A stretch of DNA of 64,000 bases from the NCBI GenBank assembly GCA_016927755.1, contig JAFGLZ010000026.1, positions 62,001 to 126,000 of the forward strand. The letters are read 5' to 3'. The position numbers and the translations under genes are program-made. The notes under the pieces were generated by a model. It was not told where the DNA came from. It was given only the letters and a program-made list of their open reading frames with translations, and did no database searches. The DNA comes from Phycisphaerae bacterium. GTDB lineage: Bacteria; Planctomycetota; Phycisphaerae; UBA1845; JAFGLZ01. Below are positions 52,274-62,446 of this stretch, piece by piece (position 1 is the stretch's first letter; every line of letters starts with the position of its first letter).

Positions 52274-55200
52274 TTACGGCTGCGTCCCGAAGATCAGGTA
52301 CACCTCGCCGGCGTACGTGTGGCCGAGCGGGCTCGCACGGACCGAGCTGATCAGGATGTCGCCGAGCCCGTCTCCGTCGACGTCACCCGCGGTAGCGAAG
52401 CCGAGGGCTCGCGTCCCGGCCGTGACGCCGTCGGGCGTGGTCATGCCGCCGCCGAGCTGATCGCCCGTCGTCTTGCCGACGAACACCGCACCGGGGATGT
52501 CGCCCGTGACCACCTTGCTGAGATTGATGTAACCGGTGAACGGCTTGACGCGCCCCGAGTCCACGTTGCGCTGGCCGTAGACCAGGTAGACCACGCCGGC
52601 GTTCGTCAGGGCGTCCGGGTTGCCGTCACCGTCGACGTCGTCGGCCACGCCGTCGCCGTCACGATCGACTCCGTCCGTATCGAGGATGCCGTCCCCGTCC
52701 GAGTCGAACCTCGGCGTGGCATCGGGGGCGGCGATGATCATGTCCTCCAAGCCGTCACCGTCGAAGTCACCGACGGACGCGGCGGCCGAGCCGGCCATGT
52801 CCCCGACGCTAACGCCCTCGAAGATAGCCCCCAAGGCCTTGTTCGGATCGCCGGGCGCGACGATCCCCGGGCCGTATGCGACGTCGTTGAGGCTCCAGCC
52901 CGCGCCGGTGCTGGCGAGCTGTATCCCACCGTAGATCAGGACCACCTGGCCCTGTCCGCCGCCTGCGTCCGGATTGCCGAACACCGCGTCGGCGAACCCG
53001 TCGCCGTTGACGTCGAGCCCGTCGGGCGTAACGCTCCCGAGCCCGTCGCCGGCGTTGCCGTTGATCTGGATACCGGCACGTCGGGCGGGATCATTGTTCA
53101 CCTCGTTCAGGGCCGCCAGGTCAAAGACGAACGGTTCAGGCAGCCGGACATAGAAGATATAGGCCGCGCCGGCGCCGGCGTTGAAGCCGGGGGCGCCCAT
53201 GGCCAGGTCGTCCAAACCGTCCCCGTTGAAATCACCCCCCCGCCCCGTGGCCGCCTCGCCGAGCGAAGCGACCGGACCGAGTAGCGCGCCGGCGGCCGGG
53301 CCTACGATGAGGGCCGAGTACCCCACGGCCGGGTGACCGAACGCACCGGGGTTAGCGATCACGAAGTTGCTCGGCTTGACCGCGGCATTGAAGACGGCGT
53401 GGCTGTAGTAGACGACGCCCGCACTCGCGCGAGACGGGACCACGCCCGTCAGATCCGCGGGATCGACGTCGGGCGAGGAAGTGACGATGCCCTGCCGCCA
53501 CCAGTCGATCCAGGACCCAAACTTACTGTCCTGGAAATCGCCCACGACGCGAGTGCCGTAGCTGCTCGACTGCTCGCCCGTTAGGAAACCAGTGAACAGG
53601 CAGCGGTCATTCGGCAGACCGTCCTGGAAGCTGTTGTTCCCGTTGCCGTCGACCAGAAGACCGCCGATGACATCGTCGTTGAGCACGGTGTGCCAGTAGA
53701 ACTCGTTGGCCGCGTCGTCGGCGTAGTCCGACAGGACGCCCACGCCGAGATCCGGAACCGGTCGAGGACCGGCCATGTCGTTATCCGCCTGATCCTCCGA
53801 CGACGGATGCGACCATCCCGTGGTCGGCGAGGTCAATCGAACCCGATGGACCTCCGGATCGGCGGCCGAATCGCCCCCCTCCCGATTCACCTCCTCCGCC
53901 GCCGGCTGCGGAATGACATGAGGCGAGTAGACCTGGCCGATCTTGTCGAGACTGACGATCGGCGTCTGGTTGGCGCTGGTGGAGATGATCACGCCGCCGC
54001 GCCGGAGCTGCCCCGCGCGGACGATCGTCGTCGGGTAGCGGTTGTCGTCGGTTCGCACCGTCAGCGACTGGCTGTTGTGGATGTAGGGCATGCCGAACGC
54101 GATTTCGCCGAAACCGTCTCCCGTCAGATCCGGGAGGAACGTGGCGGACTGGATACCCTGCGAGGGATTGTCCGGCACGTCCACCTGGTCGGGCCCGAGG
54201 TACAACTGCCCGGGGATCGTCGAGGCGACGCTGTTGAGGTTCAGGATGGCCACGTTCGGGTCGAGCGACTCGTTCGCGGCCGCGATTGAAGCGGCGAATC
54301 GCGTGCCGTTGCCGAGGATCACGTAGGCGTCGCCGACCGGAGCGGTCCGGAACGGCTTGGCAAACTGGGCCACGACGAGGAAGTCGCCGAAGCCGTCGTT
54401 GTTGAAGTCGCCGAGCGGCGCGACGAGGCTCCCCGCGCTGTCATAGAAGTCGAAACCGATGAGGACAAGACTGTCGCGCTTGCCGTCGCCGTTGAGATCC
54501 CTGCCCGCGTCGCCCATCCAGAACGTGCCGGTCACGCGAGGCTTGACGCTGATGATGACCTTGGTCGCCGGCTCGGCCAACGGCTGGATCACGCCAGCGC
54601 CGACCCCGCCGTAGGCGCCATACTCCGTCCCGCCGTCATTTACGCCGAGGAACAGGAAGTAGTCGCCGACGGGAACGGCGATCGCCTGCAGATCCAGCGT
54701 CGTCGAGAAGCGGTAGGTGCCCGCCGTGCCCGTTAGCGCGATGGCCACGGGCGTGACGTTGACCTCATTGCCGCTCCTGGGAACGATGTCCGGGTCGAGC
54801 AGGACCTGCGCGCTGATCTGCGCGAGCGGCCCCTCGAGGTTGCTCACCTCCCATTCGATGTAGAGTCGATCCCCGGTGCCCACGGTCTGGTTCGTGTCCG
54901 GCTCGACGAGCGTGAAACCGGGCTCGCTCTTGATCAGGAACTCGGGACCTTCCTGGAGCACCTCGGCCCCGAAGTTGGGCGTAGCGCGGATGCGCAGCCG
55001 ATAGGTCTTTCCCTCTTCGACATCCTGGACGTTCGTGTCGAACGTCGTGGCATTCGGCGCCAAAGAGACGTTGTTCAGGATCGTCTTCTCGGCGCCCACC
55101 GGGGTCCCCGTGCCGTCGAGCTCCACGTACACGAGATCCAGCGTCCCCCCGTCGGCGGGGGCGTTGACCTGCCAACTGATGCTAAACGTGTCGCCGATGC

Positions 55201-56296
55201 CCACGCTGATGTCGCTGGCGGGCTGAATGAACTGGATATTCAAGGCGGTGTCGAAGACGACGACGCGCCCGGAGGCATAGTCATAAACGTCGTCGCTGAT
55301 GCCGTCCGTTGCCGAGACGCCCACGTAGTAAGGTCCGGGGGTGATCGTCGTCGTGTCGAGCGAGTAAGTCGCGGTCCCCTCAACTTCGTTGATCCCCGTG
55401 GCGATGGTGGTCTCGTTGCCGTTGCCGAAGACCCGATCCACATCGATGAAGATCGTCACTCGCGCGTCGCTGTCCGGATCGGAGACAATGTACTTAACCT
55501 CCACGCTCTCCCCGGCATAGACCTCGGTGTCCGTGCTCGGGGACGAGGCCTGAACGGACGGCGGCTCGTCCAGAATGATCCTGCCCGAGGCGTAGACGGT
55601 GTCGGTGAATCCAAGCCCGTCTCGGATGCGAACGCCGATGTAGTAGGTATCCGGAGCGATGTTGGCCAGTGACCAGCTCTGCGTGACGTTCTGTCCCGAA
55701 CCGGTGGCGATGGTCTTCTCGTTTCCGTTTTCGGTGCCGTTCTCGTCATAAAACAGAACGTAGTTGACGGTCTCATTGCTCGTGAAGCGAATGCTCACGG
55801 TCGCGCCCGACCCCACGCGGATGTCCGTCAGAGGCGACTGGAACGCCACGATGAGCGCGTTGCTGAGGTTGATCGCCCCTTGCGCGTACCGAACCGTCCG
55901 ACCGCCCCGATTGTCCAGGGCCTCCAGCAGAATCCTATACCGCCCCGAGGGAATCGACGCGGTGTTGAGCGTGTAGTAGGTTCTCCCGGTCGTGAGCCCC
56001 GTGGCGACGAGGACCTCATCGTTCGTGTCGGCCACGCCGTCAAGATCGTAGTAAAGGCTCAGCGTGATCGCATCGCCATCGCGGTCGGTAACATCGTACG
56101 AGACGATGACTTCCTGACCGCGGCGAACGTCAACGTCCAGCGTCGGCGCCTCGATGACGACCGACGGGGCCTGGTTCCCCCCAGGCGAGACTTGCCCCCC
56201 ACCGGGCAGACATCCGATCAGGGCCGCGACGACAAACCCCCCCACCAGCAGGAGAGAGACACTCCGCGACCGAAGCCTCAGGCGCGCGAGCTTCAT
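52274..56296 (-). CDS. Lipoprotein with Ig-like domains and FG-GAP repeats
   Basis: A 1340-residue exported protein; ATG 56296 with GGAGGA 7 nt upstream, then a lipobox (FVVAALIGC, Cys near residue 29). Residues about 45-570 hold five similar Ig-like domains of about 105 residues (for example GTATYSLDTTTITPGPYYVG). The C-terminal half has at least six FG-GAP/VCBS units, each with a D-x-[DN]-G-D-G calcium loop (DFNGDGLDDLAMGAPGF, DVNGDGFADAVFGNPDAG, GDVDGDGLGDILISS), the plan of integrin-alpha-like beta-propellers. It is probably a surface adhesin or cell-surface structural protein. Confidence 0.8.
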   Translation of the reverse strand: MKLARLRLRSRSVSLLLVGGFVVAALIGCLPGGGQVSPGGNQAPSVVIEAPTLDVDVRRGQEVIVSYDVTDRDGDAITLSLYYDLDGVADTNDEVLVATGLTTGRTYYTLNTASIPSGRYRILLEALDNRGGRTVRYAQGAINLSNALIVAFQSPLTDIRVGSGATVSIRFTSNETVNYVLFYDENGTENGNEKTIATGSGQNVTQSWSLANIAPDTYYIGVRIRDGLGFTDTVYASGRIILDEPPSVQASSPSTDTEVYAGESVEVKYIVSDPDSDARVTIFIDVDRVFGNGNETTIATGINEVEGTATYSLDTTTITPGPYYVGVSATDGISDDVYDYASGRVVVFDTALNIQFIQPASDISVGIGDTFSISWQVNAPADGGTLDLVYVELDGTGTPVGAEKTILNNVSLAPNATTFDTNVQDVEEGKTYRLRIRATPNFGAEVLQEGPEFLIKSEPGFTLVEPDTNQTVGTGDRLYIEWEVSNLEGPLAQISAQVLLDPDIVPRSGNEVNVTPVAIALTGTAGTYRFSTTLDLQAIAVPVGDYFLFLGVNDGGTEYGAYGGVGAGVIQPLAEPATKVIISVKPRVTGTFWMGDAGRDLNGDGKRDSLVLIGFDFYDSAGSLVAPLGDFNNDGFGDFLVVAQFAKPFRTAPVGDAYVILGNGTRFAASIAAANESLDPNVAILNLNSVASTIPGQLYLGPDQVDVPDNPSQGIQSATFLPDLTGDGFGEIAFGMPYIHNSQSLTVRTDDNRYPTTIVRAGQLRRGGVIISTSANQTPIVSLDKIGQVYSPHVIPQPAAEEVNREGGDSAADPEVHRVRLTSPTTGWSHPSSEDQADNDMAGPRPVPDLGVGVLSDYADDAANEFYWHTVLNDDVIGGLLVDGNGNNSFQDGLPNDRCLFTGFLTGEQSSSYGTRVVGDFQDSKFGSWIDWWRQGIVTSSPDVDPADLTGVVPSRASAGVVYYSHAVFNAAVKPSNFVIANPGAFGHPAVGYSALIVGPAAGALLGPVASLGEAATGRGGDFNGDGLDDLAMGAPGFNAGAGAAYIFYVRLPEPFVFDLAALNEVNNDPARRAGIQINGNAGDGLGSVTPDGLDVNGDGFADAVFGNPDAGGGQGQVVLIYGGIQLASTGAGWSLNDVAYGPGIVAPGDPNKALGAIFEGVSVGDMAGSAAASVGDFDGDGLEDMIIAAPDATPRFDSDGDGILDTDGVDRDGDGVADDVDGDGNPDALTNAGVVYLVYGQRNVDSGRVKPFTGYINLSKVVTGDIPGAVFVGKTTGDQLGGGMTTPDGVTAGTRALGFATAGDVDGDGLGDILISSVRASPLGHTYAGEVYLIFGTQP

Positions 56297-56645
56297 AGAC
56301 CGTCCTCCCGACAATATGCCCATTTTCTCAATGCTCGAAAGACCACTCTGGCAGACCGAAGGAACTGCTGCAGTGAAGGTTGCCTCCCCGTCAGTCCCTC
56401 TGGTATTTCTGGCCCCGCCGCTCCGAAATCATTGTAGGCACGCCACTTGAGCAAGTCAACGCAGCGGCCTATCCGCGCCAAGCGACGGATTCCGCGCCAT
56501 CGAAATCATCGGTCAAGGGGCCCCATAACCTTTAACCTCATACGAACTTACGGCATCCAATCTCGCCGGCGTCTCGCCCGTCTCCGCGACGGGAACCCGC
56601 CTGGAAACCCGCGATGGTCATTAACAGAATATGCAAGTCCTAATT
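56297..56645. other. Intergenic region, no gene seen
   Basis: About 350 nt between the lipoprotein start and the C45 peptidase stop, containing the lipoprotein promoter. No recognisable element apart from its ribosome site. Confidence 0.5.
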
Positions 56646-57716
56646 CTACAGTTCAAAACAGGCTGGAGAACCCGAGCACGGCGGGCCTTGAACTGCCCAA
56701 AGACGACCCTCTTCGGGGCTCATGACGATGGCCGCGCACGTCCGCGCCACGTCACTCGGGTCCGTTCGGCAGAGCCAGCCCGGGCTCGGTCCGGTCTGGT
56801 CCGACATGGCCTGGAACATCGAGCCCCAGGTGATCTCGCCGGCGGCGGCGTGGAGGAGGTGTCCCATCCGTTCGAGACGCTGCAGCGTGGAGGCACCGGG
56901 AGCTTCGGCCTCCAAGGAGGCGAGATCCGGCGTAAGATAATGATTGGCATGGGCATAGATGGACCCGCCCGGCAATATCACTTCCGCCAGGGCCGCAGTC
57001 GTCTCCACGTCCACGATCTCACCCTCAGCGCCGGCGAGATAGTAGTTGTGGCCGCTCATGCGATCCGCCGCCGTGATCTCATTAACGGCCGCCGCAATGG
57101 ACGTTTGGGCCAGCGCTTGATGGATCATCGCGAGGTACATCACCCCCGGCTTGGCGTCGGTGGGCGTCAGGTTGTTGTTTCCGACGGCGATGCCCGCCTC
57201 GTTGATACCGATCAGCGAGAGGCAGCCGGTGGTCGTCAGTGTCAGGCTGGCGGGCGCGCCGACGGGCTTCCGCCGCAGAATCACGACGTACTCCTCGGCC
57301 CAGGCGTGCATGTCCCACGTCTGACCGGCAAGAACGTGTCCGTCGAGGGTGGCCTCCGGCGCCGCAAGCCAGGAGGTGCAGCCCAGCCCCTCCACCGGCG
57401 CCGAGCGGAAGGCGTCGATGACGTCCGTCAGGCCGTTGCAGACCAAGAGCCGATCCGGGCTCAGATCAGCCCCTTCCGCGATTCCGAGGAACTCCTCATG
57501 GACGTCCGGCGCGAAGGCTTCATGCGCCCCGAGGGCCACCTGACAGAACGCCAGCACGTCCTCCCGAGGGTCCGGCCAGCCCGAGGTCTCGGCCTGCTTC
57601 ACGCAGACCTCCAGCCGCCGGGCCGCGAACTCCCGGATCGCCTCGCGACACTGCTCGCCGTGGGCTTGACCCATGTGACGCGGCGAACCGGAAAGCTCGA
57701 TCTCTCGAATCGACAT
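56646..57716 (-). CDS. C45-type Ntn hydrolase (acyl-CoA:6-APA acyltransferase-like)
   Basis: A 356-residue protein of the AAT/choloylglycine-like superfamily. The nucleophile Cys is in VEGLGCTSWLAA; downstream, GQTWDMHAWAEEYVVILRRK and GINEAGIAVGNNNLTPTDAK are the family sentences. These enzymes self-cleave before Cys in many members and hydrolyse or transfer acyl groups from amides. The substrate here is unknown. ATG 57716 heads the gene; it diverges from the sulfatase across about 250 nt. Confidence 0.8.
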   Translation of the reverse strand: MSIREIELSGSPRHMGQAHGEQCREAIREFAARRLEVCVKQAETSGWPDPREDVLAFCQVALGAHEAFAPDVHEEFLGIAEGADLSPDRLLVCNGLTDVIDAFRSAPVEGLGCTSWLAAPEATLDGHVLAGQTWDMHAWAEEYVVILRRKPVGAPASLTLTTTGCLSLIGINEAGIAVGNNNLTPTDAKPGVMYLAMIHQALAQTSIAAAVNEITAADRMSGHNYYLAGAEGEIVDVETTAALAEVILPGGSIYAHANHYLTPDLASLEAEAPGASTLQRLERMGHLLHAAAGEITWGSMFQAMSDQTGPSPGWLCRTDPSDVARTCAAIVMSPEEGRLWAVQGPPCSGSPACFEL

Positions 57717-57968
57717 ACCTGATCACCGAAAGCGTTGGACGTGTCTTGCCAACGGGACTACGTCCCTATCTGAAGAACACGCTTGCCGAGGAGAGGCCCT
57801 CGACGAGGCGTCCTGACCGCGCTGCGGTCCCTGGCTCGATGCCTGCAGAAGCAATGGTAGAGCGAGATTCGGACAAATCGCAAGACCGCCTACTCCGGAA
57901 CTCGCACTCACATGTCCCCGCGCCTCGGCGTGTGATAAGATTCACGACATACAAACGGAGGACCCACG
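57717..57968. promoter_or_regulatory. Divergent intergenic region
   Basis: About 250 nt between the C45 hydrolase (minus) and the sulfatase (plus). A TAAGAT hexamer sits 30 nt before the sulfatase ATG, but I could not find a matching -35. The sulfatase ribosome site CGGAGGA is clear. Confidence 0.35.
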
Positions 57969-59993
57969 ATGACCGTCACCCGACGTGACTTCCTCAGGGC
58001 CACCGCGGCCGGGACCGTAACCGGTGGGCTGACGTCCGCCCTCCAGGCGTCCCAAGGCAAGCGACTCAACATCCTCTGGATCATGACCGACCAGCAGCCG
58101 ATCAGCACGATCGGCGCCTATGGCAACAAGATCGTCAAGACGCCGAATCTCGATCGCATCGCCGCCGATGGCATGCGGCTCAACCGGTTCCACATCTCGG
58201 CCTTCCCGTGCTCGCCTTCTCGCGCGTGCTTCTTCACCGGTCGCGAGGCGCACCATCACGGCGTGGTCACGAATGACGTGCCGCTCGCGGCGGACGTCCC
58301 CGCCCTGGGCGACGTCCTCAAGGCCGCCGGCTACGACACCGGCTACGTCGGCAAGTGGCACCTGAGCGGGTCCATGTATCGGGACCTGGCCGGACGAAAG
58401 CCGCTGGACGGGAACTGGCAGTTTGAGCGCGTCGAGGACGCCAGCGAGTTCAAGTTCAAGCACGCCCCCGGCGGGACCGGCGAGGACGCCGCCCAGCACG
58501 GCTTCGACTTCTGGGTCGGCGGCTGGAAGCACTATCACGAGTACCTGCGCAGCGTCGGGCTGACCGACATCGCCAATCGCAAACAGGCCGGCAATCACAA
58601 CGACATGCCCAGCGGCCCCGAAGGCACGCACATCTATTCGAAGCTTCCGCAAGAGCACCACATGGCCTCCTTCTTCGCCGACAAGTCGGTCGAGTTCCTG
58701 CGAAAGCAGAAGGGCTCCGACCGGCCATTCGGTCTGGTGCTCTCGTTCTACGGGCCGCATCTGCCCGTCGCCCCGCCCAAACCCTGGGACGAGATGTATT
58801 CGATGGAACAGGTCGACCTGCCGACCAACCACCGCGACGAGCTGAAGGACAAGCCGCTGGCCCAGCGCAACAATCGCCGGTGCTACAAGCTGCCGGACTG
58901 GGAAGACGACCAGTTCAAGGACTACATCCGCCGGTACTGGGGATACTGCGGCTACATCGACCGGCAGATCGGACGGGTACTGAAGGCGCTGGACGAGACC
59001 GGTCGGGCGGACGAGACGATCGTCCTGTTCACCGCCGACCACGGAGACATGGTCGCCGCCCACGGATTCGTCTTCAAGCTCGGCCACTGCGGTTATGACG
59101 AGCTGCTCCGCGTGCCCTTCCTGATCCGGTGTCCGGGACGCATCAAGCCAGGCGGCACGTCCGACGCGCTCGTCAGCTCGATCGACGTCCTGCCCACGCT
59201 GCTCGAGATGACCGGGGTCAAGCCCCCCGCCGGCATCGACGGTGCGAGCTTCTCGTCCGTTCTCAAGGAGCCGGGCCGTTCGCACCGCGACGCGATCCTG
59301 TGCAACTCGATGGAGCGCAACCTGACCGTCGCGACCGATCGGTGGAAGTACGTGCTGAACTGGTCGCCGCGCGACCTGGACGAACTGTACGACCTGAAGG
59401 CCGACCCCGGAGAGATGAAGAACCTCGCCGGCGACAAGGCCCACGCCGAAACCGTCCATCAAATGCGGCGGCGGATCCGCAAGTGGCTCCACGAGACGCG
59501 GCACCCCTACGCCCGCACGATTCTCGAGCGGATGCTCGTGGCGCCGCAGGTGACGGCGCGAGACCTCTGGCCGGAGATCACGGAGTTCAAGTACCTCGGC
59601 GGAGACGAGTTCGAGTACACGGTCGTCTGGCACGCCGTGGACGAGCCGCCCAAGACGCCGAAGTTCTGGTCGTTCACCCACTTCATCAACAAGAAGTACG
59701 GCAAGGACGGCGGCATCGTCTTTCGCGACACGACCTGGCCCGAGCCCCCGACGATCGACTGGAAGAAGGGAGGCGCCTACCAGGTCGGCCCGATCAAGGT
59801 CAAGATCCCCAAGCACGCCGGCCCCGGCGAGTACCTCGTCCGCATCGGCCTGTACAACCCGCCGACCAGGGCAACCCCGGGCATGCTCGCTAGAGGCAAG
59901 GGCAACGCCGTCGAAATGGGCACGCTCGTGATCGAGAAGAAGGAGGATGCGGTCAGCAGCGTGTCCTTCCGCCCGATTAAGCGCCGACGATGA
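57969..59993 (+). CDS. Sulfatase (formylglycine type, Tat-exported)
   Basis: A 674-residue sulfatase. The N-terminus is a Tat-like signal TRRDFLRATAAGTVTGG. Asp41 in WIMTDQQPIST begins the metal site; Cys81 in FPCSPSRACFFTGRE is the residue oxidised to formylglycine (C-x-P-S-R); later TADHGDM and GKWHLSG are the other family motifs. A C-terminal extension (about 500-674) is beta-rich. It removes sulfate esters from polysaccharides, as is common in planctomycetes. Maturation needs a formylglycine-generating enzyme, not present in the window. Confidence 0.9.
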   Translation: MTVTRRDFLRATAAGTVTGGLTSALQASQGKRLNILWIMTDQQPISTIGAYGNKIVKTPNLDRIAADGMRLNRFHISAFPCSPSRACFFTGREAHHHGVVTNDVPLAADVPALGDVLKAAGYDTGYVGKWHLSGSMYRDLAGRKPLDGNWQFERVEDASEFKFKHAPGGTGEDAAQHGFDFWVGGWKHYHEYLRSVGLTDIANRKQAGNHNDMPSGPEGTHIYSKLPQEHHMASFFADKSVEFLRKQKGSDRPFGLVLSFYGPHLPVAPPKPWDEMYSMEQVDLPTNHRDELKDKPLAQRNNRRCYKLPDWEDDQFKDYIRRYWGYCGYIDRQIGRVLKALDETGRADETIVLFTADHGDMVAAHGFVFKLGHCGYDELLRVPFLIRCPGRIKPGGTSDALVSSIDVLPTLLEMTGVKPPAGIDGASFSSVLKEPGRSHRDAILCNSMERNLTVATDRWKYVLNWSPRDLDELYDLKADPGEMKNLAGDKAHAETVHQMRRRIRKWLHETRHPYARTILERMLVAPQVTARDLWPEITEFKYLGGDEFEYTVVWHAVDEPPKTPKFWSFTHFINKKYGKDGGIVFRDTTWPEPPTIDWKKGGAYQVGPIKVKIPKHAGPGEYLVRIGLYNPPTRATPGMLARGKGNAVEMGTLVIEKKEDAVSSVSFRPIKRRR

Positions 59994-60125
59994 GCCGATC
60001 CGCGGGATCGCCGCTCGACAAGACCTTACGAGAATACACTCCTGGTCGGTCCGCTCTGCCGGTACTAATATGTCCGATCTCCGGACTCGACCGGCGTCGT
60101 CCAGTCCCCTTGAAGGAGATCTTGC

Positions 60126-62279
60126 ATGAACAGACGATCCCAGATCATCGCGGTTGGCGCGCTGCTGCTGGCCGGCTCGGCGTGTCTCGCCGTTGAGAGC
60201 AAATCCAAGAAGAAGCCCCCGCGCAGGCCGCCCAACCCCTCGCTTCAACCCGTCAAGGACGTGCCCGGACTGCCGAGGGTGCTGCTCATCGGCGATTCGA
60301 TCTCGATGGGCTATACGATTCCGACGCGGAAGCTGCTCGAGGGCAAGGCCAATCTCCATCGCATCCCGAGAAACGGCGGGCCGACCATCCAGGCACTGCA
60401 ATATCTGCCTCAGACGCTGGCCAAGGACAAGTGGGACGTCATCCATTTCAACTGGGGGCTGCACGACTTGAAGAGGATGCCCGGCGGCAAGCATCAGGTG
60501 CCCCTCGACGAGTACGCCAAGAACCTCGAGAAGCTCGTCAAGATGCTCGAGGCCAGCGGCGCAAAGCTCATCTGGGCCAGCACGACGCCCGTTCCGGCGG
60601 GCAAGCTCAGCCCGCCCCGCGGCAACGACGACGTCATCGCCTACAACGCCGCCGCCAAGAAGATCATGGACGCACACGGCATCCCCATCGACGACCTGTA
60701 CGCCTTCGCCCTGCCCCGGCTCGAACGGATCCAACGCCCCGTCAACGTCCACTTCACGGACGAGGGATCGGCGGCGCTGGCCAAGCCGGTCGCCGAGAGC
60801 ATCCTCAAGGCCTTGGGCAAGTCGGCCGCGACGCGGCCCCAATCGAAGGTCTCCGCCGCGACGGACTATCTGAAGGTCGTTCGCGCTTACGCCGACGCGA
60901 TGCTCGACCGCGGCCGCGATTCCTACGGGACGACGCACTCGCCCCTGTTCGCCTCGACGATGGACCGCCCGTCGCTCACACTACCGACCGGCGACCGCCT
61001 CAAGCAGCTCCAGGGCATCGAGCGCGGCGACTGGGGCATCCGCTCGCACGACCGCATGCTCACCGGCGCGAACCCCATGCACGACCAGAACCTCTACCAG
61101 GTCCTCTACGGGCTGACCAAGGTCACCGGCCAGGACCGCTACGCGGCCGAGGCAGATAAGACGCTCAAGTGGTTCTTCGAGCACTGCCAGAGCCCGACCA
61201 CCGGCCTGCTGGCCTGGGGCGAGCACATCGGCTGGGACTTCAATACGGAGAAGATCATCGACAAGCCCGCCGGCACGACGCATGAGTTCTTTCGCCCCTG
61301 GGTGCTGTGGCAGCGGTGCTGGACGCTGGCGCCCGAGGCGTGCAGGCGATTCGCCATGGGCCTGTGGCAACACCAGATCGGCGATCCCAAGACGGGCAAC
61401 TTCTCGCGCCACGCGCGGTACGACACGCACGGGCCGGGAACGAAATCGGAATACCCGCGCCACGGCGGCTTCTACATCGCTACTTGGGCGCACGCCTACA
61501 AGCACACCCAGGATCCGACGTTCGCCAAGGCGATCGAGACGCTGCTGACGTACTTCGACACGCGCCGTAGCCCGAAGACCGACGCCATCCCCGCCGAGAG
61601 CAACGAGCGAAGCAAGGGGGAGATGATGTGGACGAACAGCAATCTGTCTCTGGCCGTCGATCTGTGGGACGGCGCGGCGATGGCGCCGCCTGACCTGGCC
61701 AAGAAGATGCGCCAGAGCGCCTCGCGTACCGATAAGGTCTTCCTCAAGCTCCCGCACGACCTGGCGCCCGACGGCAAGGGTTTCGTCAAGATCGCCAGCA
61801 CGCACTCGCTGGACATCCGAAAGTGGGGCGAGCGCGGCGCCTACACGCGCCAATGGGCCACGGGCTACGGCGACGCCACCGACGCGGCCCTCGCGAACCT
61901 CTGCATGCTCCGGTACCGCCAGACCAAGCTCGACGGCTACAAGAAGCTGGTCCTCGGCGCGGCGACCCGCTATCTGACGAGCGAGCCCGAGATCGACTTT
62001 CCCGTCTACCCGGGCACGCTGGGCGACGTGATCGAATTGATGCTGGCCGCTCACGAGATCAGCGGCGAATCGCGGTTCCTCGACCGGGCCGACCACTTCG
62101 CCGACCGGGCGATCCAGATGTTCCTCGGCGACGGCGCCCCAGTGCCCAAGGCCTCCACGAAACACGATCACTACGAGGCCATCACTCGGGGCGACACGCT
62201 GATGATGGCCCTTCTCGAACTCTGGACGGTTCGCAACAAGCCAGACCTGACGCTGGCCCTGGAGTATCCGGAGCGATAG
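60126..62279 (+). CDS. SGNH/GDSL hydrolase with alpha/alpha-toroid C-terminal domain
   Basis: A 717-residue secreted protein. Residues 50-245 are a GDSL-type esterase: block [13 protein letters not shown] (Ser), block [10 protein letters not shown], block [12 protein letters not shown] and block [13 protein letters not shown] (Asp/His). From about residue 250 a helical (alpha/alpha)6-like domain follows ([32 protein letters not shown]), similar in feel to polysaccharide-lyase or hydrolase toroids; I do not recognise the exact family. The pairing suggests removal of acyl groups and cleavage by one protein. Located directly downstream of the sulfatase. Confidence 0.75.
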   Translation: MNRRSQIIAVGALLLAGSACLAVESKSKKKPPRRPPNPSLQPVKDVPGLPRVLLIGDSISMGYTIPTRKLLEGKANLHRIPRNGGPTIQALQYLPQTLAKDKWDVIHFNWGLHDLKRMPGGKHQVPLDEYAKNLEKLVKMLEASGAKLIWASTTPVPAGKLSPPRGNDDVIAYNAAAKKIMDAHGIPIDDLYAFALPRLERIQRPVNVHFTDEGSAALAKPVAESILKALGKSAATRPQSKVSAATDYLKVVRAYADAMLDRGRDSYGTTHSPLFASTMDRPSLTLPTGDRLKQLQGIERGDWGIRSHDRMLTGANPMHDQNLYQVLYGLTKVTGQDRYAAEADKTLKWFFEHCQSPTTGLLAWGEHIGWDFNTEKIIDKPAGTTHEFFRPWVLWQRCWTLAPEACRRFAMGLWQHQIGDPKTGNFSRHARYDTHGPGTKSEYPRHGGFYIATWAHAYKHTQDPTFAKAIETLLTYFDTRRSPKTDAIPAESNERSKGEMMWTNSNLSLAVDLWDGAAMAPPDLAKKMRQSASRTDKVFLKLPHDLAPDGKGFVKIASTHSLDIRKWGERGAYTRQWATGYGDATDAALANLCMLRYRQTKLDGYKKLVLGAATRYLTSEPEIDFPVYPGTLGDVIELMLAAHEISGESRFLDRADHFADRAIQMFLGDGAPVPKASTKHDHYEAITRGDTLMMALLELWTVRNKPDLTLALEYPER

Positions 62280-62308
62280 ATGACCGTGCGTAATCCGAAG
62301 CGCCGTGG

Positions 62309-62358
62309 CACGGGCGTCTCGCCCGTGACGACTCATGGGCAAGATGCCCATGCTACGT
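62309..62358. repeat. 19-bp palindromic dispersed repeats, copies 4 and 5
   Basis: CACGGGCGTCTCGCCCGTG (62309-62327) and, 6 nt later, CATGGGCAAGATGCCCATG (62334-62352) followed by CTACG. The two stem variants seen elsewhere singly occur here side by side, in the gap between the GDSL and agarase-like genes. Confidence 0.75.
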
Positions 62359-62446
62359 GCCCGCCACATGCCCGGCGTCTGATCTCGCACGACTACTCAG
62401 GACAAGTACTGCCCAAGGCGAGCGGAATCCAAAGGGGGAGCCAACC

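Noticed and set aside
57942..60938. A 998-residue open frame on the minus strand
   Set aside because: It lies antisense to the sulfatase and GDSL genes, which have clear motifs. In GC-rich DNA such long antisense frames are common; its composition (runs of G, V, L, D, R) has no family pattern.
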